DNA of 43,843 nt from positions 1 to 43,843 of IMG/VR virus record IMGVR_UViG_3300020442_001382. The stretch is one strand, 5' to 3'. Origin of the DNA: a virus. The notes under the pieces were generated by a model. That model did no database searches, had not been told where the DNA came from, and saw only the letters and a list, made by a program, of their open reading frames with translations. Each line of letters opens with the position of its first letter. Position 1 is the first letter of the stretch. Below, in pieces: positions 15,481 through 25,200 of the stretch. The translations under genes and the position numbers were made by a program.

Positions 15481-16451
15481 CAGTATCCTTGTAGTGCGAG
15501 TTCTTTGGTGACGTATGCAACTTCTTTGAAAGACAATTGAATTGCAACAGCAGGAACCTGTAGAACATTAGCTTCTCCTTCTGCATCTGCAAAAGAAACA
15601 TACTGTCCGTCAGGTGTGTAGTTCACATCAAGACCTGCTAAGAAACAGGGATTGAATTTATAATGTGGAACCTCCATCAGTTCCTTACCGTCAGCAGATA
15701 GACGTTTGAATGATAATCTAAACTTGTCAGGAACATGTAGGTATCTTCCATCCAAGTTACCTTCACCGATGTCAGTGTTACCACCAGCAGTTTCATCTTG
15801 AGGGTTGAATGACGATAGCATACCTGCTTTTAGATAACGAATGATGGCACCGATGACTCCTGCCTCACCTGAATTTCGTGCAACCATTTTGAATTGGAAT
15901 TTATGTTCTCTAAATTCCATACCTTGGAAGACCATCTCTTCATAGGGATTGAAGATCTTACCCTGCGACATTGCTAGCAAGTCATTCTTATCGCCACCAA
16001 AGTTTGAACCAGCTGCAGTGCCAATACCTTTAGTTGCACTTGCAACACCCTGGAGGATTGCTTCAGGAACTTGATCACCAGCAAATTGTGCAAGTTCTGT
16101 TGCTGCTGAGTCAGCATTCAATGCTGAACCTTGTGCTAGCAAGTTCGTTGCTGCTACACCAACACGTCCAAACTCTACAGCATCATACTTTACTCCATAA
16201 CTGGTAGCGATAGATGGCGGACATGCAATGTAGCATGTGGTAGAACTATTTTTTGTTGAACCCTTTGCACCACCTGCTTGGTTGTAGAAGAAACCTTTTG
16301 CACCAGCAGATGCTTTCTGATCACGAAACCTTTGTATTTGTAGGTAGTCTACAGCACCAGTAGGTCCATCTTCATCATACATATCGAAGATTCCTGGCTC
16401 AGGTACACCTGTGGGGTACACTAATGTGGATGCTGAAGACGATTTTGCCAT
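15480..16451 (-). CDS. gp48: Baseplate tail tube cap (T4 gp48 homologue)
   Basis: The 323-residue protein contains the gp48-type core NPYEEMVFQGMEFREHKF, then FQFKMVARN and a following R-Y-L-K-A-G-M, with a C-terminal HYKFNPCFLAGLDVNYTPDG segment. The family fold is tail-tube-like. gp48 caps the central hub and, with gp54, forms the platform on which the tail tube grows. It is the first gene of the minus-strand pair with gp53. Its promoter is the CTAAATA box at 16486-16492. The assignment to gp48 rather than a paralogue rests on pattern memory and on adjacency to gp53. Confidence 0.82.
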   Translation of the reverse strand: MAKSSSASTLVYPTGVPEPGIFDMYDEDGPTGAVDYLQIQRFRDQKASAGAKGFFYNQAGGAKGSTKNSSTTCYIACPPSIATSYGVKYDAVEFGRVGVAATNLLAQGSALNADSAATELAQFAGDQVPEAILQGVASATKGIGTAAGSNFGGDKNDLLAMSQGKIFNPYEEMVFQGMEFREHKFQFKMVARNSGEAGVIGAIIRYLKAGMLSSFNPQDETAGGNTDIGEGNLDGRYLHVPDKFRLSFKRLSADGKELMEVPHYKFNPCFLAGLDVNYTPDGQYVSFADAEGEANVLQVPAVAIQLSFKEVAYVTKELALQGY

Positions 16452-16462
16452 CGTTGGAGTGC

Positions 16463-16469
16463 CTAAATA
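16463..16469 (+). promoter_or_regulatory. Late promoter (CTAAATA) for gp4
   Basis: CTAAATA at 16463-16469 gives a predicted start near 16475, about 20 bases before the gp4 ATG at 16494. It faces the minus-strand box at 16486. Confidence 0.7.
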
Positions 16470-16485
16470 CTTTTAGTCTATCTAC

Positions 16486-16492
16486 TATTTAG
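16486..16492 (-). promoter_or_regulatory. Late promoter (CTAAATA) for gp48-gp53
   Basis: On the minus strand the bases read CTAAATA, with a predicted start near 16480, about 30 bases before the gp48 ATG. Confidence 0.7.
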
Positions 16493-16493
16493 T

Positions 16494-16916
16494 ATGCGTT
16501 ACCAGGGAAAGTATAGACCTTCCTTTCCCATGAAGTATAAAGGTGATACCTCTAACATCATTTATCGTTCGTCATGGGAGTACAAATTCATGAAGTGGTG
16601 TGATATCACACCTTCTGTACTCGAATGGGGAAGTGAAGAGTTCTTTATACCATATGTATCACCTGTTGATGGTAGAATGCACAGATACTTCCCAGATTTT
16701 TATGTAAAAATCAAAGGAAGCGGTAAATATGTAGTAGAAGTCAAACCGTTCTACCAAACACAAGAACCTAAGACCCAGAAGCGTCACACCAAAAAGTATA
16801 TCAATGAGGTGGTTACATACTCTGTGAACCAAGCGAAGTGGAAAGCAGCGAGGGAATTTTGCAAGGATAATTCAATGGAATTTATGCTAATAACTGAGAA
16901 GGAGCTCAAAGTATAA
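16494..16916 (+). CDS. gp4: Head completion protein (T4 gp4 homologue)
   Basis: The 140-residue protein has the gp4 pattern, which is also an endonuclease-like fold: Arg25-Ser-Ser-Trp-Glu29, Pro67-Asp68 in RYFPDFYV and Glu82-Val-Lys84 in VVEVKPF, that is the E...PD...ExK arrangement. T4 gp4 (also called gp50/65) completes filled heads so that tails can join. The start at 16494 is close to the predicted late transcript start. It ends one base into the next gene (TAATG). Confidence 0.87.
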   Translation: MRYQGKYRPSFPMKYKGDTSNIIYRSSWEYKFMKWCDITPSVLEWGSEEFFIPYVSPVDGRMHRYFPDFYVKIKGSGKYVVEVKPFYQTQEPKTQKRHTKKYINEVVTYSVNQAKWKAAREFCKDNSMEFMLITEKELKV

Positions 16917-17710
16917 TGGCAGGATCTCAATTCAATCAAATGAAAGAAGGGATGGAGACCACGTTAGGTGGATCCTTCCAACAAATGATGGCAGCCGTCA
17001 CTGGTGATAAGAAGGGAACCCAGGGCGTATCTACTTCTCAACTTTGGTATGTTGCATTCTCCTATCCTGCTATCCTATCAGGTGTTGGTGGGTCTGGTGG
17101 GCACCAAGGTAGAGGTGCTTTCAGTAAGAGTATGATCAGTCATTTCAGAACACTGTCCTTGTATGCTAGTGAGGTAAACACACCTACACGTCAGGTAACA
17201 ACAGCAGGAGTAAGAAATGTGGGTGCTGAGTATAAGTATGCTACTGGTACTGCATTCTCTGAGACATCAATTCAATTCTATATTCCTAGATCTTATCTGA
17301 ATCTCTGTATCTTTGAGAGGTGGATGCAGATCATGGCACCAGATTCAAACCAGTATGTATCATACTACCATGACTATGTTGCCCCAAGGATTTACATCTA
17401 TAAACTAGAGCAAGGTGGTGGTCCTAAGATGGACATCAATCAATTTGATAAAAGAATACGTCAGTATTATCAGGGTCCTGATGGCAAGTCAATTCCATTG
17501 ATGAATAAAGTTGTTGCTGGATGGCATCTACATAATGTGTTCCCTAAATCTGTAGGTACATTACAGTTCAGCAATCAACCTGGACAACTCCTTACATTAG
17601 ATGTATCATTCTCCTACGAAAGATATAGATTCTATCCTGATCCTAAGTTTGATGTGAGAGGTAAGATGAGAGATGGTGGTAAGAAAAAGAAACCTCCAAG
17701 GTTGACGTAA
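16916..17710 (+). CDS. gp54: Baseplate tail tube initiator (T4 gp54 homologue)
   Basis: The 264-residue protein has the tail-tube-like fold signs: LSLYASEVNTPTRQV near residue 82, a GTAFSETSIQFYIPRSY strand, and a C-terminal W-H-L-H-N-V-F-P...L-D-V-S-F-S-Y-E-R-Y-R-F segment like gp19/gp54 proteins. Together with adjacency to gp48 and gp4 this favours gp54, on which the first tube ring assembles. T4 gp54 is 320 residues, so this is somewhat shorter. The C-terminus is basic (GGKKKKPPRLT). A tail tube (gp19) identity is possible but less likely because of the gene context. Confidence 0.72.
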   Translation: MAGSQFNQMKEGMETTLGGSFQQMMAAVTGDKKGTQGVSTSQLWYVAFSYPAILSGVGGSGGHQGRGAFSKSMISHFRTLSLYASEVNTPTRQVTTAGVRNVGAEYKYATGTAFSETSIQFYIPRSYLNLCIFERWMQIMAPDSNQYVSYYHDYVAPRIYIYKLEQGGGPKMDINQFDKRIRQYYQGPDGKSIPLMNKVVAGWHLHNVFPKSVGTLQFSNQPGQLLTLDVSFSYERYRFYPDPKFDVRGKMRDGGKKKKPPRLT

Positions 17711-17717
17711 CCAAATT

Positions 17718-17791
17718 CGACTTTGAATTACCATAAAGTCGGAAAAAAATTCCCGCCAAAAATTTGACCCCTATAGATTTTCTACTAAATA
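17718..17791 (+). repeat. Hub-operon leader module, copy A (hairpin, A7, CCCGCC, late promoter)
   Basis: CGACTTT (17718-17724) pairs with AAAGTCG (17735-17741). This is followed by GG, seven A, TTCCCGCCAAAAA, TTTGACCCC and then CTAAATA at 17785-17791. The same order recurs at 28617-28691 before gp5. Non-coding in both places. Confidence 0.75.
17785..17791 (+). promoter_or_regulatory. Late promoter (CTAAATA) for gp26
   Basis: CTAAATA lies 23 bases before the gp26 ATG at 17814 and terminates leader module copy A. Confidence 0.75.
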
Positions 17792-17813
17792 CTTTTACTG
17801 AGTTGATTACACC

Positions 17814-18539
17814 ATGGCATTACCAAAGATTGCGACTCCGCAATACACACTGAAGTTACCTTCTACTAATAAGCAAGTAAAGTATCGTCCATTCCTTGTG
17901 AAGGAAGAGAAACTACTGCTGATGGCAATGGAGAGTCAAGATGAGACTCAAACTATTGATACCATCAAGAAGATTATTAGAGACTGTACTAATATTACTG
18001 TCCCTGTTGATCAACTACCAACCTTTGACATTGAGTATCTGTTCCTGAAGATTCGCTCTAAGTCTGTGGGTGAAACCTCCAAGGTACAATTGATTGCACC
18101 TGATGATGGTGAAACTGAAGTGGTAGTTGACATCGATCTCAATGCTATTGAGATGTCTGAAGATGATGAACACGATAAGAAGATTGAGTTCTCTGATACC
18201 ATGGGTATGGTCATGAAGTATCCATCGCTGGATACATTTGTGAAGATGAACATCACTCCTGATGAAGAGGAAACTAGGTCTGAAATGGAGCAGGTTTTTG
18301 AACTTGCCGCTGACTGTATTGATCACATCTATGATGAGAACCAGGTATATCCTGGCGCTGACTCCACTAAAGAAGAGAAGAAAGAATTCCTGGAGCAACT
18401 GACATCTGAGCAGTTTGCTAAACTACAGAGGTTCTTTGAGACTATGCCTAAACTTACTCATGAAGTACAGGTTGTCAATCCTAACACTGGGGTTGAAAGC
18501 ACAGTAACACTTGAGGGATTGGCAAGTTTTTTCGGGTAG
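17814..18539 (+). CDS. gp26: Baseplate hub / tail assembly protein (T4 gp26-like)
   Basis: The 241-residue protein has the T4 baseplate protein family pattern (PF12322 as I recall it): an N-terminal KYRPFLVKEEKLLLMAMES segment, an acidic middle, and a C-terminal helix pair with EQFAKLQRFFETMPKL. T4 gp26 is 208 residues and takes part in central hub assembly. It is first in the hub gene block and has its own late promoter. The last codons read AGT TTT TTC GGG TAG; this contains a canonical T TTT TTC slippery heptamer, and a -1 frame stays open past the stop into the next small ORF, so a longer product is likely. Confidence 0.82.
   Translation: MALPKIATPQYTLKLPSTNKQVKYRPFLVKEEKLLLMAMESQDETQTIDTIKKIIRDCTNITVPVDQLPTFDIEYLFLKIRSKSVGETSKVQLIAPDDGETEVVVDIDLNAIEMSEDDEHDKKIEFSDTMGMVMKYPSLDTFVKMNITPDEEETRSEMEQVFELAADCIDHIYDENQVYPGADSTKEEKKEFLEQLTSEQFAKLQRFFETMPKLTHEVQVVNPNTGVESTVTLEGLASFFG
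18527..18533 (+). other. Putative -1 ribosomal frameshift site (T TTT TTC)
   Basis: The heptamer is in register with gp26 codons TTT and TTC. After a -1 slip the frame reads through to the TAA at 18719. A perfect 8-bp hairpin, CCTCAAAA (18556-18563) with TTTTGAGG (18568-18575), lies 22 bases downstream. Confidence 0.65.
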
Positions 18540-18541
18540 CG

Positions 18542-18721
18542 ATGTTGCACAACAGCCTCAAAAATTATTTTGAGGTCAACTTCGCCCTGATGCACTACCA
18601 TAAATGGAGTCTAGAGTGTGTAGAGAATATGATACCTTGGGAAAGGGAAGTTTACATGAATATGTTGATGGATTATCTCAAGGAAGAAGAACGTCGTTAT
18701 AAAGAACAATCTAGACAATAA
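18542..18721 (+). CDS. -1 frame extension of gp26 (59 aa as a stand-alone ORF)
   Basis: From ATG 18542 the ORF encodes a 59-residue helical peptide with NYFEVNFALMHYHKWSLE, then IPWEREVYMNML, a pattern like the C-terminal halves of tail assembly chaperones (small helical domain with a P-W-E-R-x-x-Y core). No ribosome binding site precedes the ATG. It lies exactly in the -1 frame of gp26 with no stop between the slippery site and the ATG, so the main product is probably a gp26 fusion of about 302 residues. It ends eight bases before the tape-measure-like gene. Confidence 0.7.
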   Translation: MLHNSLKNYFEVNFALMHYHKWSLECVENMIPWEREVYMNMLMDYLKEEERRYKEQSRQ

Positions 18722-18729
18722 CATTCCGA

Positions 18730-21700
18730 ATGGCACAACTAGGTTACAAATTTGTGAATCCCTCTCTCACCCCAGCGGATAAGGAGAGGGCAAAACTTGC
18801 TGGTATCAAACCTGATGGTAAAAAGTTACCTAGTGGCAAGGTAATTCTAGGTGTCAATAGAATTGGTGCTCTCACTAATAGCATCTATGATAGTGTAAAA
18901 GGACTCAAAGCAATTGAGGAAGTCCGTGCAATATCGCTGCGTGATAAGGCTGTAGAAGAACGCAGAGACGAAAGAGATAGAAAATTAGATGAGAGGGAAG
19001 CGAGCACTGAGCGTGGTGCTGTAGGAGTAACCCCAGCAGATAATAAAAAGGTAGTAAAAGAAGCAGAGAAAGATAGGAAACTAAAGAAGAAGAGAGGTTT
19101 TCTAGCATCAATACTAGAACCTATCTGGAACTTGATCAAACCATTTATCAAGTTCGCTGCTATTATATCTGTCCTCAAGTGGTTCCAAGATGAGAAGAAC
19201 CAGGACAAGGTAAGACGTGTCGTCATGTTCTTGGGCGAGGTCTTCAAGTTCCTATGGAAGTGGGGGACCTTTGGCGTCACTAATTTGATGTCAGGTCTAG
19301 GTAAGACCTTTGGTGGTATCAATAAGATTATCAAAGGAGATGTTATAGGCGGTGCATGGGATACCGTCATGGGATTTGGTCAACTCTTGGTGGGATTCTT
19401 AGCCCTCAAGGGACTGGCGATGTTCTTGAACCCATTCAGTTTGATGGGTGGCATCCTGGACATGCTCAATCTATTGAGTGATGATACACCTGACATTGAT
19501 ACGCCAGACAAACCGAAGAAGCCTAAAGGTAAAGTAAAGGCAAAGACTTGGTTGCAGAAGATGATGCAGCGAGTCCGCATCATGTTCAAGAGGATGCGTC
19601 GCCGTGTAGTAAAGGCACTCAAGGCAGTATTCAGGAAACTGAGCATTGCACTTGGTAAACTTGCTCTCAAGATTAGTATCTGGGCAACAAAACTATTCAA
19701 GAATGTTGTCAAACCACTAGTAGATAGACTAGTAAAGAAAGCACTCGCTAAACTAAAGCCAGTCATTGATCCTCTTGTCGATGTGGCAAAGGGTGTAGGG
19801 AGAGGGATACAAAGAAATGTTATAGATCCTGTTGCTCGTGAAGCAGATCGTGTACTGAAACCAGTTATTGAAACAGTTACACCTGTCATCAACACAGCAA
19901 AGAAAGAGATCACAGAACTGGTAGATGATCCTGCAAAGTATCTTGCAGGCAAAAGAAAGGCTGCAGAAGAAGCACTGGAAGCAGGTACTAACGAGGCAAA
20001 GAAGAAGGCGTTTGCTTTTTTTGACTGGGCAAGAAACACTCAGGTAGGTCAGTTTATTGAAGGTGGTGTCAAAAGCACTGGCGAATTTATCACTAAAACT
20101 TGGACTGGATGGACAGATAATCTAAACAAAGCATGGAAAGAGGTAACATCGTTACCAGGTAAAGTTCAGAACGGTTGGAAGGCACTAGGCGAAACTGTTG
20201 ACCAATGGAAGAAAGAAGCTCTTGATAAGATTGTCAAGAAGTTTATCGAACCTATGAAGGCTGGGGTCGATGACTTTATCAAGAACACACCTATTCTTCA
20301 GACTCTTATCAATAAGTTCAAGGGTAAACCTGGAAGGAATGCAGCGAAAGAAGCATTTCAAGCATTTGTAAAGAGAGCGAAACCAGTTGTCAGGGGTGTC
20401 AAAGATGCAATGGATGCATCACCTGTCAAGATTGGTCCTCTAGACATGATCATTGAGGGCATCTTTGCTCTAATGGATCTCCAATCTGGTGTTCCACCTG
20501 CTCGTGTTGCTTTGAGATTGGGTGGATCTATTGCAGGTTTGCTTGCTGGTACTGCTATCCTGGGTGCTATCGGTGCTGGTACTGGTGGTCTGGGTGCTGC
20601 TATCTTAGGTGGTATTGTTACTGGTGCTGCACAGTTTGGTGGTGAGTGGATTGGTGATAGGATTGCTGACATGTTGGGCATTCCTACTGGTGATGAAGAT
20701 CTCGATCAAATAATGTCTGAGGCTAACATCAACTTGACGGGTGAGGGTTCAGGATCTCCAAACCTTACAGAAGTACAAGAGAAATCTGCTGGTGGTATTG
20801 TAAAAGTCAGTCATCCTAAGACTGGTTCTGGGTATCAACCTGCAGGTGCTACAGATGCTCAAGGTAGACCTGTTACTTTATCTCAGGGTGCAGCAGGCGC
20901 ATTTGCTAGGATGATGGAAGATTCTGGTGGTGTAGTTAGAGGTGCTGATGTTGCTAGTAGTCAGAGAAGTAAAGAGCATAATGCATATGTTGGTGGTGTA
21001 GCAAACTCCAACCACTTGTATGGTAATGCACTAGACATTCATGGCGGATCTAATAATTGGTTGAGAGCAAATGGTCCTAAGTATGGATGGGTTGTCAATG
21101 ACTATCCTGGTTCTCATGGTGGTCACTTCAACTATAAGGGTAGTGGTCAATCCAATACAGATAAAGGTGACGCAAAACAAGAGTCTGAAAAGCAAGTAAA
21201 GAATACTGATCAGGTAACACAAGGATCACTTGAGGCAGAACTAAACAAAGCGATTGCTTCTGGTGATGTCACAAGAATCAATGTAGCACAGGCAGCAGTT
21301 GATGAATTCAAGAAGAGACAAGAAGAGAGTGGAGCTCCACCAGATCTATCGTCTATCGTAAACACTGGCGGTGTATTTGGTGCAGGAAGTGTACTTCTGC
21401 AAGTGATGAAGGCACTGTTCCCTAATCTAAATCCAAGTGCTAGTAAGAGTGATGGTGGAGATGATGATACCACCACCAGCGATGATGGATCTGTAACTGG
21501 TGGTGGTAGCGGATATTCTGGTGACCCTGGAACTCTTGCTGTATCTGGTAGTGTTATAGACAAGGGTGTAGACATCTCTAAATCCATCATGAAAGATGGT
21601 GGTGCTACTAAACAAGCAGCAGCTGCTATTGCTGGTAACATGGCACATGAATCTGCTGGATTCATTCCTGGTATTAGAGAGGGTGGACCTTTCGGTAAGA

Positions 21701-22251
21701 GTTCTAAACCATGGGCTAAGGGTACAGTTGGTAAGGGATATGGATGGGCACAGTGGACTAACTCTAGACCTGGCGACAGATATGATAAGTTTATTGAGTC
21801 TTATGGTGGTGACTACAATAAGATTCCAACTAATGCGGACAACTATAAGTTCTTGATGGGTGAGTTGCTCACAGGTAATGGTGGATTTATCAAGAAAGGA
21901 GCTGGAACATCTGGTTCTTGGATGGAGTTCAAAGCAAAGACTGATCTAGTCAATGCTACTGTAGACTTCAGAAAGACCTGGGAACGTGCTGGTGTAGCAC
22001 ACGATGAGTCGAGGATCAAATATGCTGAGCAGTTCTTACCTAAATTATCTGCAGGTGGTAAACTCAATGGTGCTAGACTGAATAAAAAATCTGTTGGATA
22101 CTCACGACATCGTGAAGATGTAGAGTCTGATGTAGCAATGGTAGTCATACCAAAGGTTATTCCTATGCCAATAAATAGGGTACAGGGGGTCACCGCCCGA
22201 CCAGTTGTCGCGGGTAAATCCGCATCCGCAGAACGCTTCGGTAGTTACTAA
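18730..22251 (+). CDS. Tape-measure-like tail protein with M15-type peptidase and tail lysozyme domains
   Basis: The 1173-residue protein has a charged N-terminus with coiled-coil character (residues 55-125), then hydrophobic and amphipathic helices (about 130-660) typical of tape measure or hub-core proteins. Near 740-805 is a peptidase-like segment with His762, Asp769 (SNHLYGNALDIHG) and His799 (HGGHFNY), the zinc-ligand pattern of family M15, although the usual catalytic Glu is not evident. Near 945-1110 is a phage tail lysozyme-like domain with AAAIAGNMAHESAG (candidate catalytic Glu974) and YGWAQWT. The region at 130-220 resembles residues 115-190 of the next gene product. It is coupled to that gene by TAATG. 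It could be the true tape measure (gp29 role) or a hub-associated murein hydrolase. Confidence 0.68.
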   Translation: MAQLGYKFVNPSLTPADKERAKLAGIKPDGKKLPSGKVILGVNRIGALTNSIYDSVKGLKAIEEVRAISLRDKAVEERRDERDRKLDEREASTERGAVGVTPADNKKVVKEAEKDRKLKKKRGFLASILEPIWNLIKPFIKFAAIISVLKWFQDEKNQDKVRRVVMFLGEVFKFLWKWGTFGVTNLMSGLGKTFGGINKIIKGDVIGGAWDTVMGFGQLLVGFLALKGLAMFLNPFSLMGGILDMLNLLSDDTPDIDTPDKPKKPKGKVKAKTWLQKMMQRVRIMFKRMRRRVVKALKAVFRKLSIALGKLALKISIWATKLFKNVVKPLVDRLVKKALAKLKPVIDPLVDVAKGVGRGIQRNVIDPVAREADRVLKPVIETVTPVINTAKKEITELVDDPAKYLAGKRKAAEEALEAGTNEAKKKAFAFFDWARNTQVGQFIEGGVKSTGEFITKTWTGWTDNLNKAWKEVTSLPGKVQNGWKALGETVDQWKKEALDKIVKKFIEPMKAGVDDFIKNTPILQTLINKFKGKPGRNAAKEAFQAFVKRAKPVVRGVKDAMDASPVKIGPLDMIIEGIFALMDLQSGVPPARVALRLGGSIAGLLAGTAILGAIGAGTGGLGAAILGGIVTGAAQFGGEWIGDRIADMLGIPTGDEDLDQIMSEANINLTGEGSGSPNLTEVQEKSAGGIVKVSHPKTGSGYQPAGATDAQGRPVTLSQGAAGAFARMMEDSGGVVRGADVASSQRSKEHNAYVGGVANSNHLYGNALDIHGGSNNWLRANGPKYGWVVNDYPGSHGGHFNYKGSGQSNTDKGDAKQESEKQVKNTDQVTQGSLEAELNKAIASGDVTRINVAQAAVDEFKKRQEESGAPPDLSSIVNTGGVFGAGSVLLQVMKALFPNLNPSASKSDGGDDDTTTSDDGSVTGGGSGYSGDPGTLAVSGSVIDKGVDISKSIMKDGGATKQAAAAIAGNMAHESAGFIPGIREGGPFGKSSKPWAKGTVGKGYGWAQWTNSRPGDRYDKFIESYGGDYNKIPTNADNYKFLMGELLTGNGGFIKKGAGTSGSWMEFKAKTDLVNATVDFRKTWERAGVAHDESRIKYAEQFLPKLSAGGKLNGARLNKKSVGYSRHREDVESDVAMVVIPKVIPMPINRVQGVTARPVVAGKSASAERFGSY

Positions 22252-25200
22252 TGGCAGATCAGAGAGTCAATCAACAGAAACGAAAGAAGAAGATCAATTT
22301 CTACAAGTTTGTAGGAAAGGTCGAGGATACTAAGGGCGTCGTCAACGTTGGTAACGATAAAGTTGTTGAGTCTGTAAACAATCTAGGTAAATCCGTCAAC
22401 GGTATTGCTAGAGAGTTTGAAGCATACAAATCTCTTGCTGCAACAAACTTCCTGAAGCAGCAGAAGATGACGGAAGATGCTAAGAAGAGAAAGAAACTAC
22501 AACCAGACAAGAAAAAGAAAAGTAATTTATTTGGTGGTGCTGTCCTAGGTGGACTTGCTTCACTAGTTGCAGCAGGTGCAGGCGGTATCCTAGACCTATT
22601 GGGTGGTCTATTCAAATTCTTTGTTGTCGTTCCACTGATGAAGTGGATGAGTAAAGAAGAGAACAGAGAAAAACTAGCTAATATTATTAGTGGTATCATT
22701 GCTGTAGGTAAATTCCTATTCAATGTCACGAAAGGTATTGTATTCACTACCTTGGATCTGATAGCAGGCTTCACTAAGATGCCTTTCTGGAAAGAGATCC
22801 TAAACTTTGGTTTGTTTGCCATCTCGTTAGGTGTATCGTTCCTAGCATTCAAGAAACTATTTGGCGGTAAAGCAGTCAAGTTTGTTGTCAAGGGTATCTT
22901 CAAACTCTTCAAAGGTTTCTTCAAATCAATGCTGTGGTTCAGCAAGAAACTGGCGAGGATGGTTGCCCGTCGTGGGCTTGGTGGACTGAGAGGTCTCTTC
23001 AAAGGTAGCCGCGGCAAGGCGCTTGCATTCACTGCGGCATCTGTTGGTACATCAATGGTGCTTGCTAATGCTGTTGGTGATGGTGTATCTGGAAAGGATC
23101 TTGAGGAAGCAGAGCAAGACCTTACTACTCAAGAGGAGCAGGATGAGTCTGAGATTGATGCACTAATCGCTCAACTGCAAGGTGATATTGACAAGGTTTC
23201 AACTGCACTTGATAGATCTGTCGAAAATCCAACAGAAGATGTCAAGGCAGAGGCAGAAGGTGTTAGTGGTCCATCAGCTAAACCTGAAAGTGTAGGTGGT
23301 GTACAAGAAGCGAATCAAAAGACTGGTCCTACAACTGGTGAAGATGGACTACCTAAAGAAGGTGATGTTGAACCTCCTAAGCAAGGACTAGATGCAGTCA
23401 AGGAGAGAGCAGGTCAAGGTATCAATTTTGTAAAGACTGGTTTCTCTAATATTCTGAATGGGAAATCATTCTTTGATCAAGAGGGTGATAGTGCAGGACC
23501 TGCAGAAGAGTCGAAGGCATCTGGTGGAAGACTCAAGTCATTTGCTGGTGGTGGTTGGATTCAAGGACCACAGACAGGATATCCTGTATCACTTGACGGT
23601 GGTAAGAGCACAGCATTTATTGGTCATGGCACAGAGTATGTTGCAACCAAGGCAGAGGGTGGTGGTGTTGGACCAGCATTCGTTATTCCTTTTGATACTC
23701 CAGCAACCAGAGGTAATCCTAACCTAACAGAAAGACGCACTAAAGAAGCAAAGAGTAGTGGATTCCTAGGATACAGTGAGGGTGGAGAGGTCAACCAACA
23801 ACAGGATATGTTTGGTGGTGATGCCCGTGCTCGTGGTGCAGAACCTAATATGGGTGGTGGTGAGGGACCTGTATCAGGTCAACCACTATTCAATCCAGAT
23901 GTAATCAAGAAACTATTACCTAAAGGATACTCTACAGGTGGTAACACTGATGATGGTGGAGACAATGGTCCTAATTCAGAAGCACCTGATGTACAACCAA
24001 AAGATGGTGGTGTAGGTCAGGGCAAAGCAATCCTTGAGGGTGCTAAGAAAATTATTGGTCTGAAGAAAGGCGTTGGTGACATGTGTGCCTTTACCACAAG
24101 AGCGGCACTTGCAGCAGCAGGTCACAACTTCGCTGAGAAGAGAACTCAAAAAGGTGACCTAGACACACCAAAAGGTACAGGATACAATGGTAGAAACTAT
24201 GCTGCATCCTTTGGTGGTAGTGACATGGGCACTATCAAGACATCAAGATCTCAGGTTACAGCGGGTGATGTTATCTTATGGAGAGACTACGCTGGTGGTA
24301 GATACGGTAAGGGAGCAATCACACACGTTGGTATCGCTGCAACTGATGGTCTGACTCACCAGTATGACCACAACAGACGCAGTGGATGGCACTATCGTCC
24401 ACACTGGGACAAGTATGGTGGTACAGAATGGTTTGCTGGTGTTACTCTAGGTGGTAAAGCTAGTGGTGCAGTACCTGGAGACTCTAATGGTGATGTGAAG
24501 ATAGGTCCAGATGGCAAACCAATCACCAATCAGGATGCAAATGCAGCGGCAGAACCTGATCCTGCAGCGATGGTCACGAGTCTTCGTGATATGATCTTCA
24601 AGTTCCTGGGTAAAGAACCACCAGGAGAATCCATTTCGCCACCAGGAGAGGAGAAAGCGGACAAAGAGATTAGTGCGGCATTCAATACTGACATGCCATC
24701 TATTCTAAAACCCGAAGAGCAGGCGAAGATTGTTGAGAGAAGTAAGGACATCAAGATTGATTACAATTCAAGTCCAGCGATATCATTTGCTGACACATTG
24801 AAGATGTCGAGTCCTCTTACTGACATGCCTAAGATAGAATTCAAAACGGACATGTCTAGCATGTTCTCTGATTCTAGTGCCTATACAAGTCTTGCTACAG
24901 ACACCAGTACAGAAAAGGGATATGCAGCGGGTGGTACTATAGCAGTATCTAAAAATTATGATAAGAGATTGAAGCATCTCAAGGATAGGATTGAGGGTGC
25001 ATTGAGTATGCCTATGCCTCCAATAGGATACATGGATCCTGCCACCAACAGTATCATGACTAAGAATGATCTGAAACAGTTGAAGGCAAAGTATGATAGG
25101 ATGCTATCTTTGAAGAAGATTAGGGTGAGGTCTCGCACACCTGAACCTGCACCTGCACCTGCTGCAAGGGATGCAGATGGAACTGCATTGGCATGGGGTG

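Noticed and set aside
22301-23032. A 243-codon antisense frame within the second tape-measure-like gene, and a similar one at 19380-20039
   Set aside because: Antisense to long Lys/Gly/Ala-rich coding sequence with strong coding evidence on the plus strand; no ribosome binding site or family.
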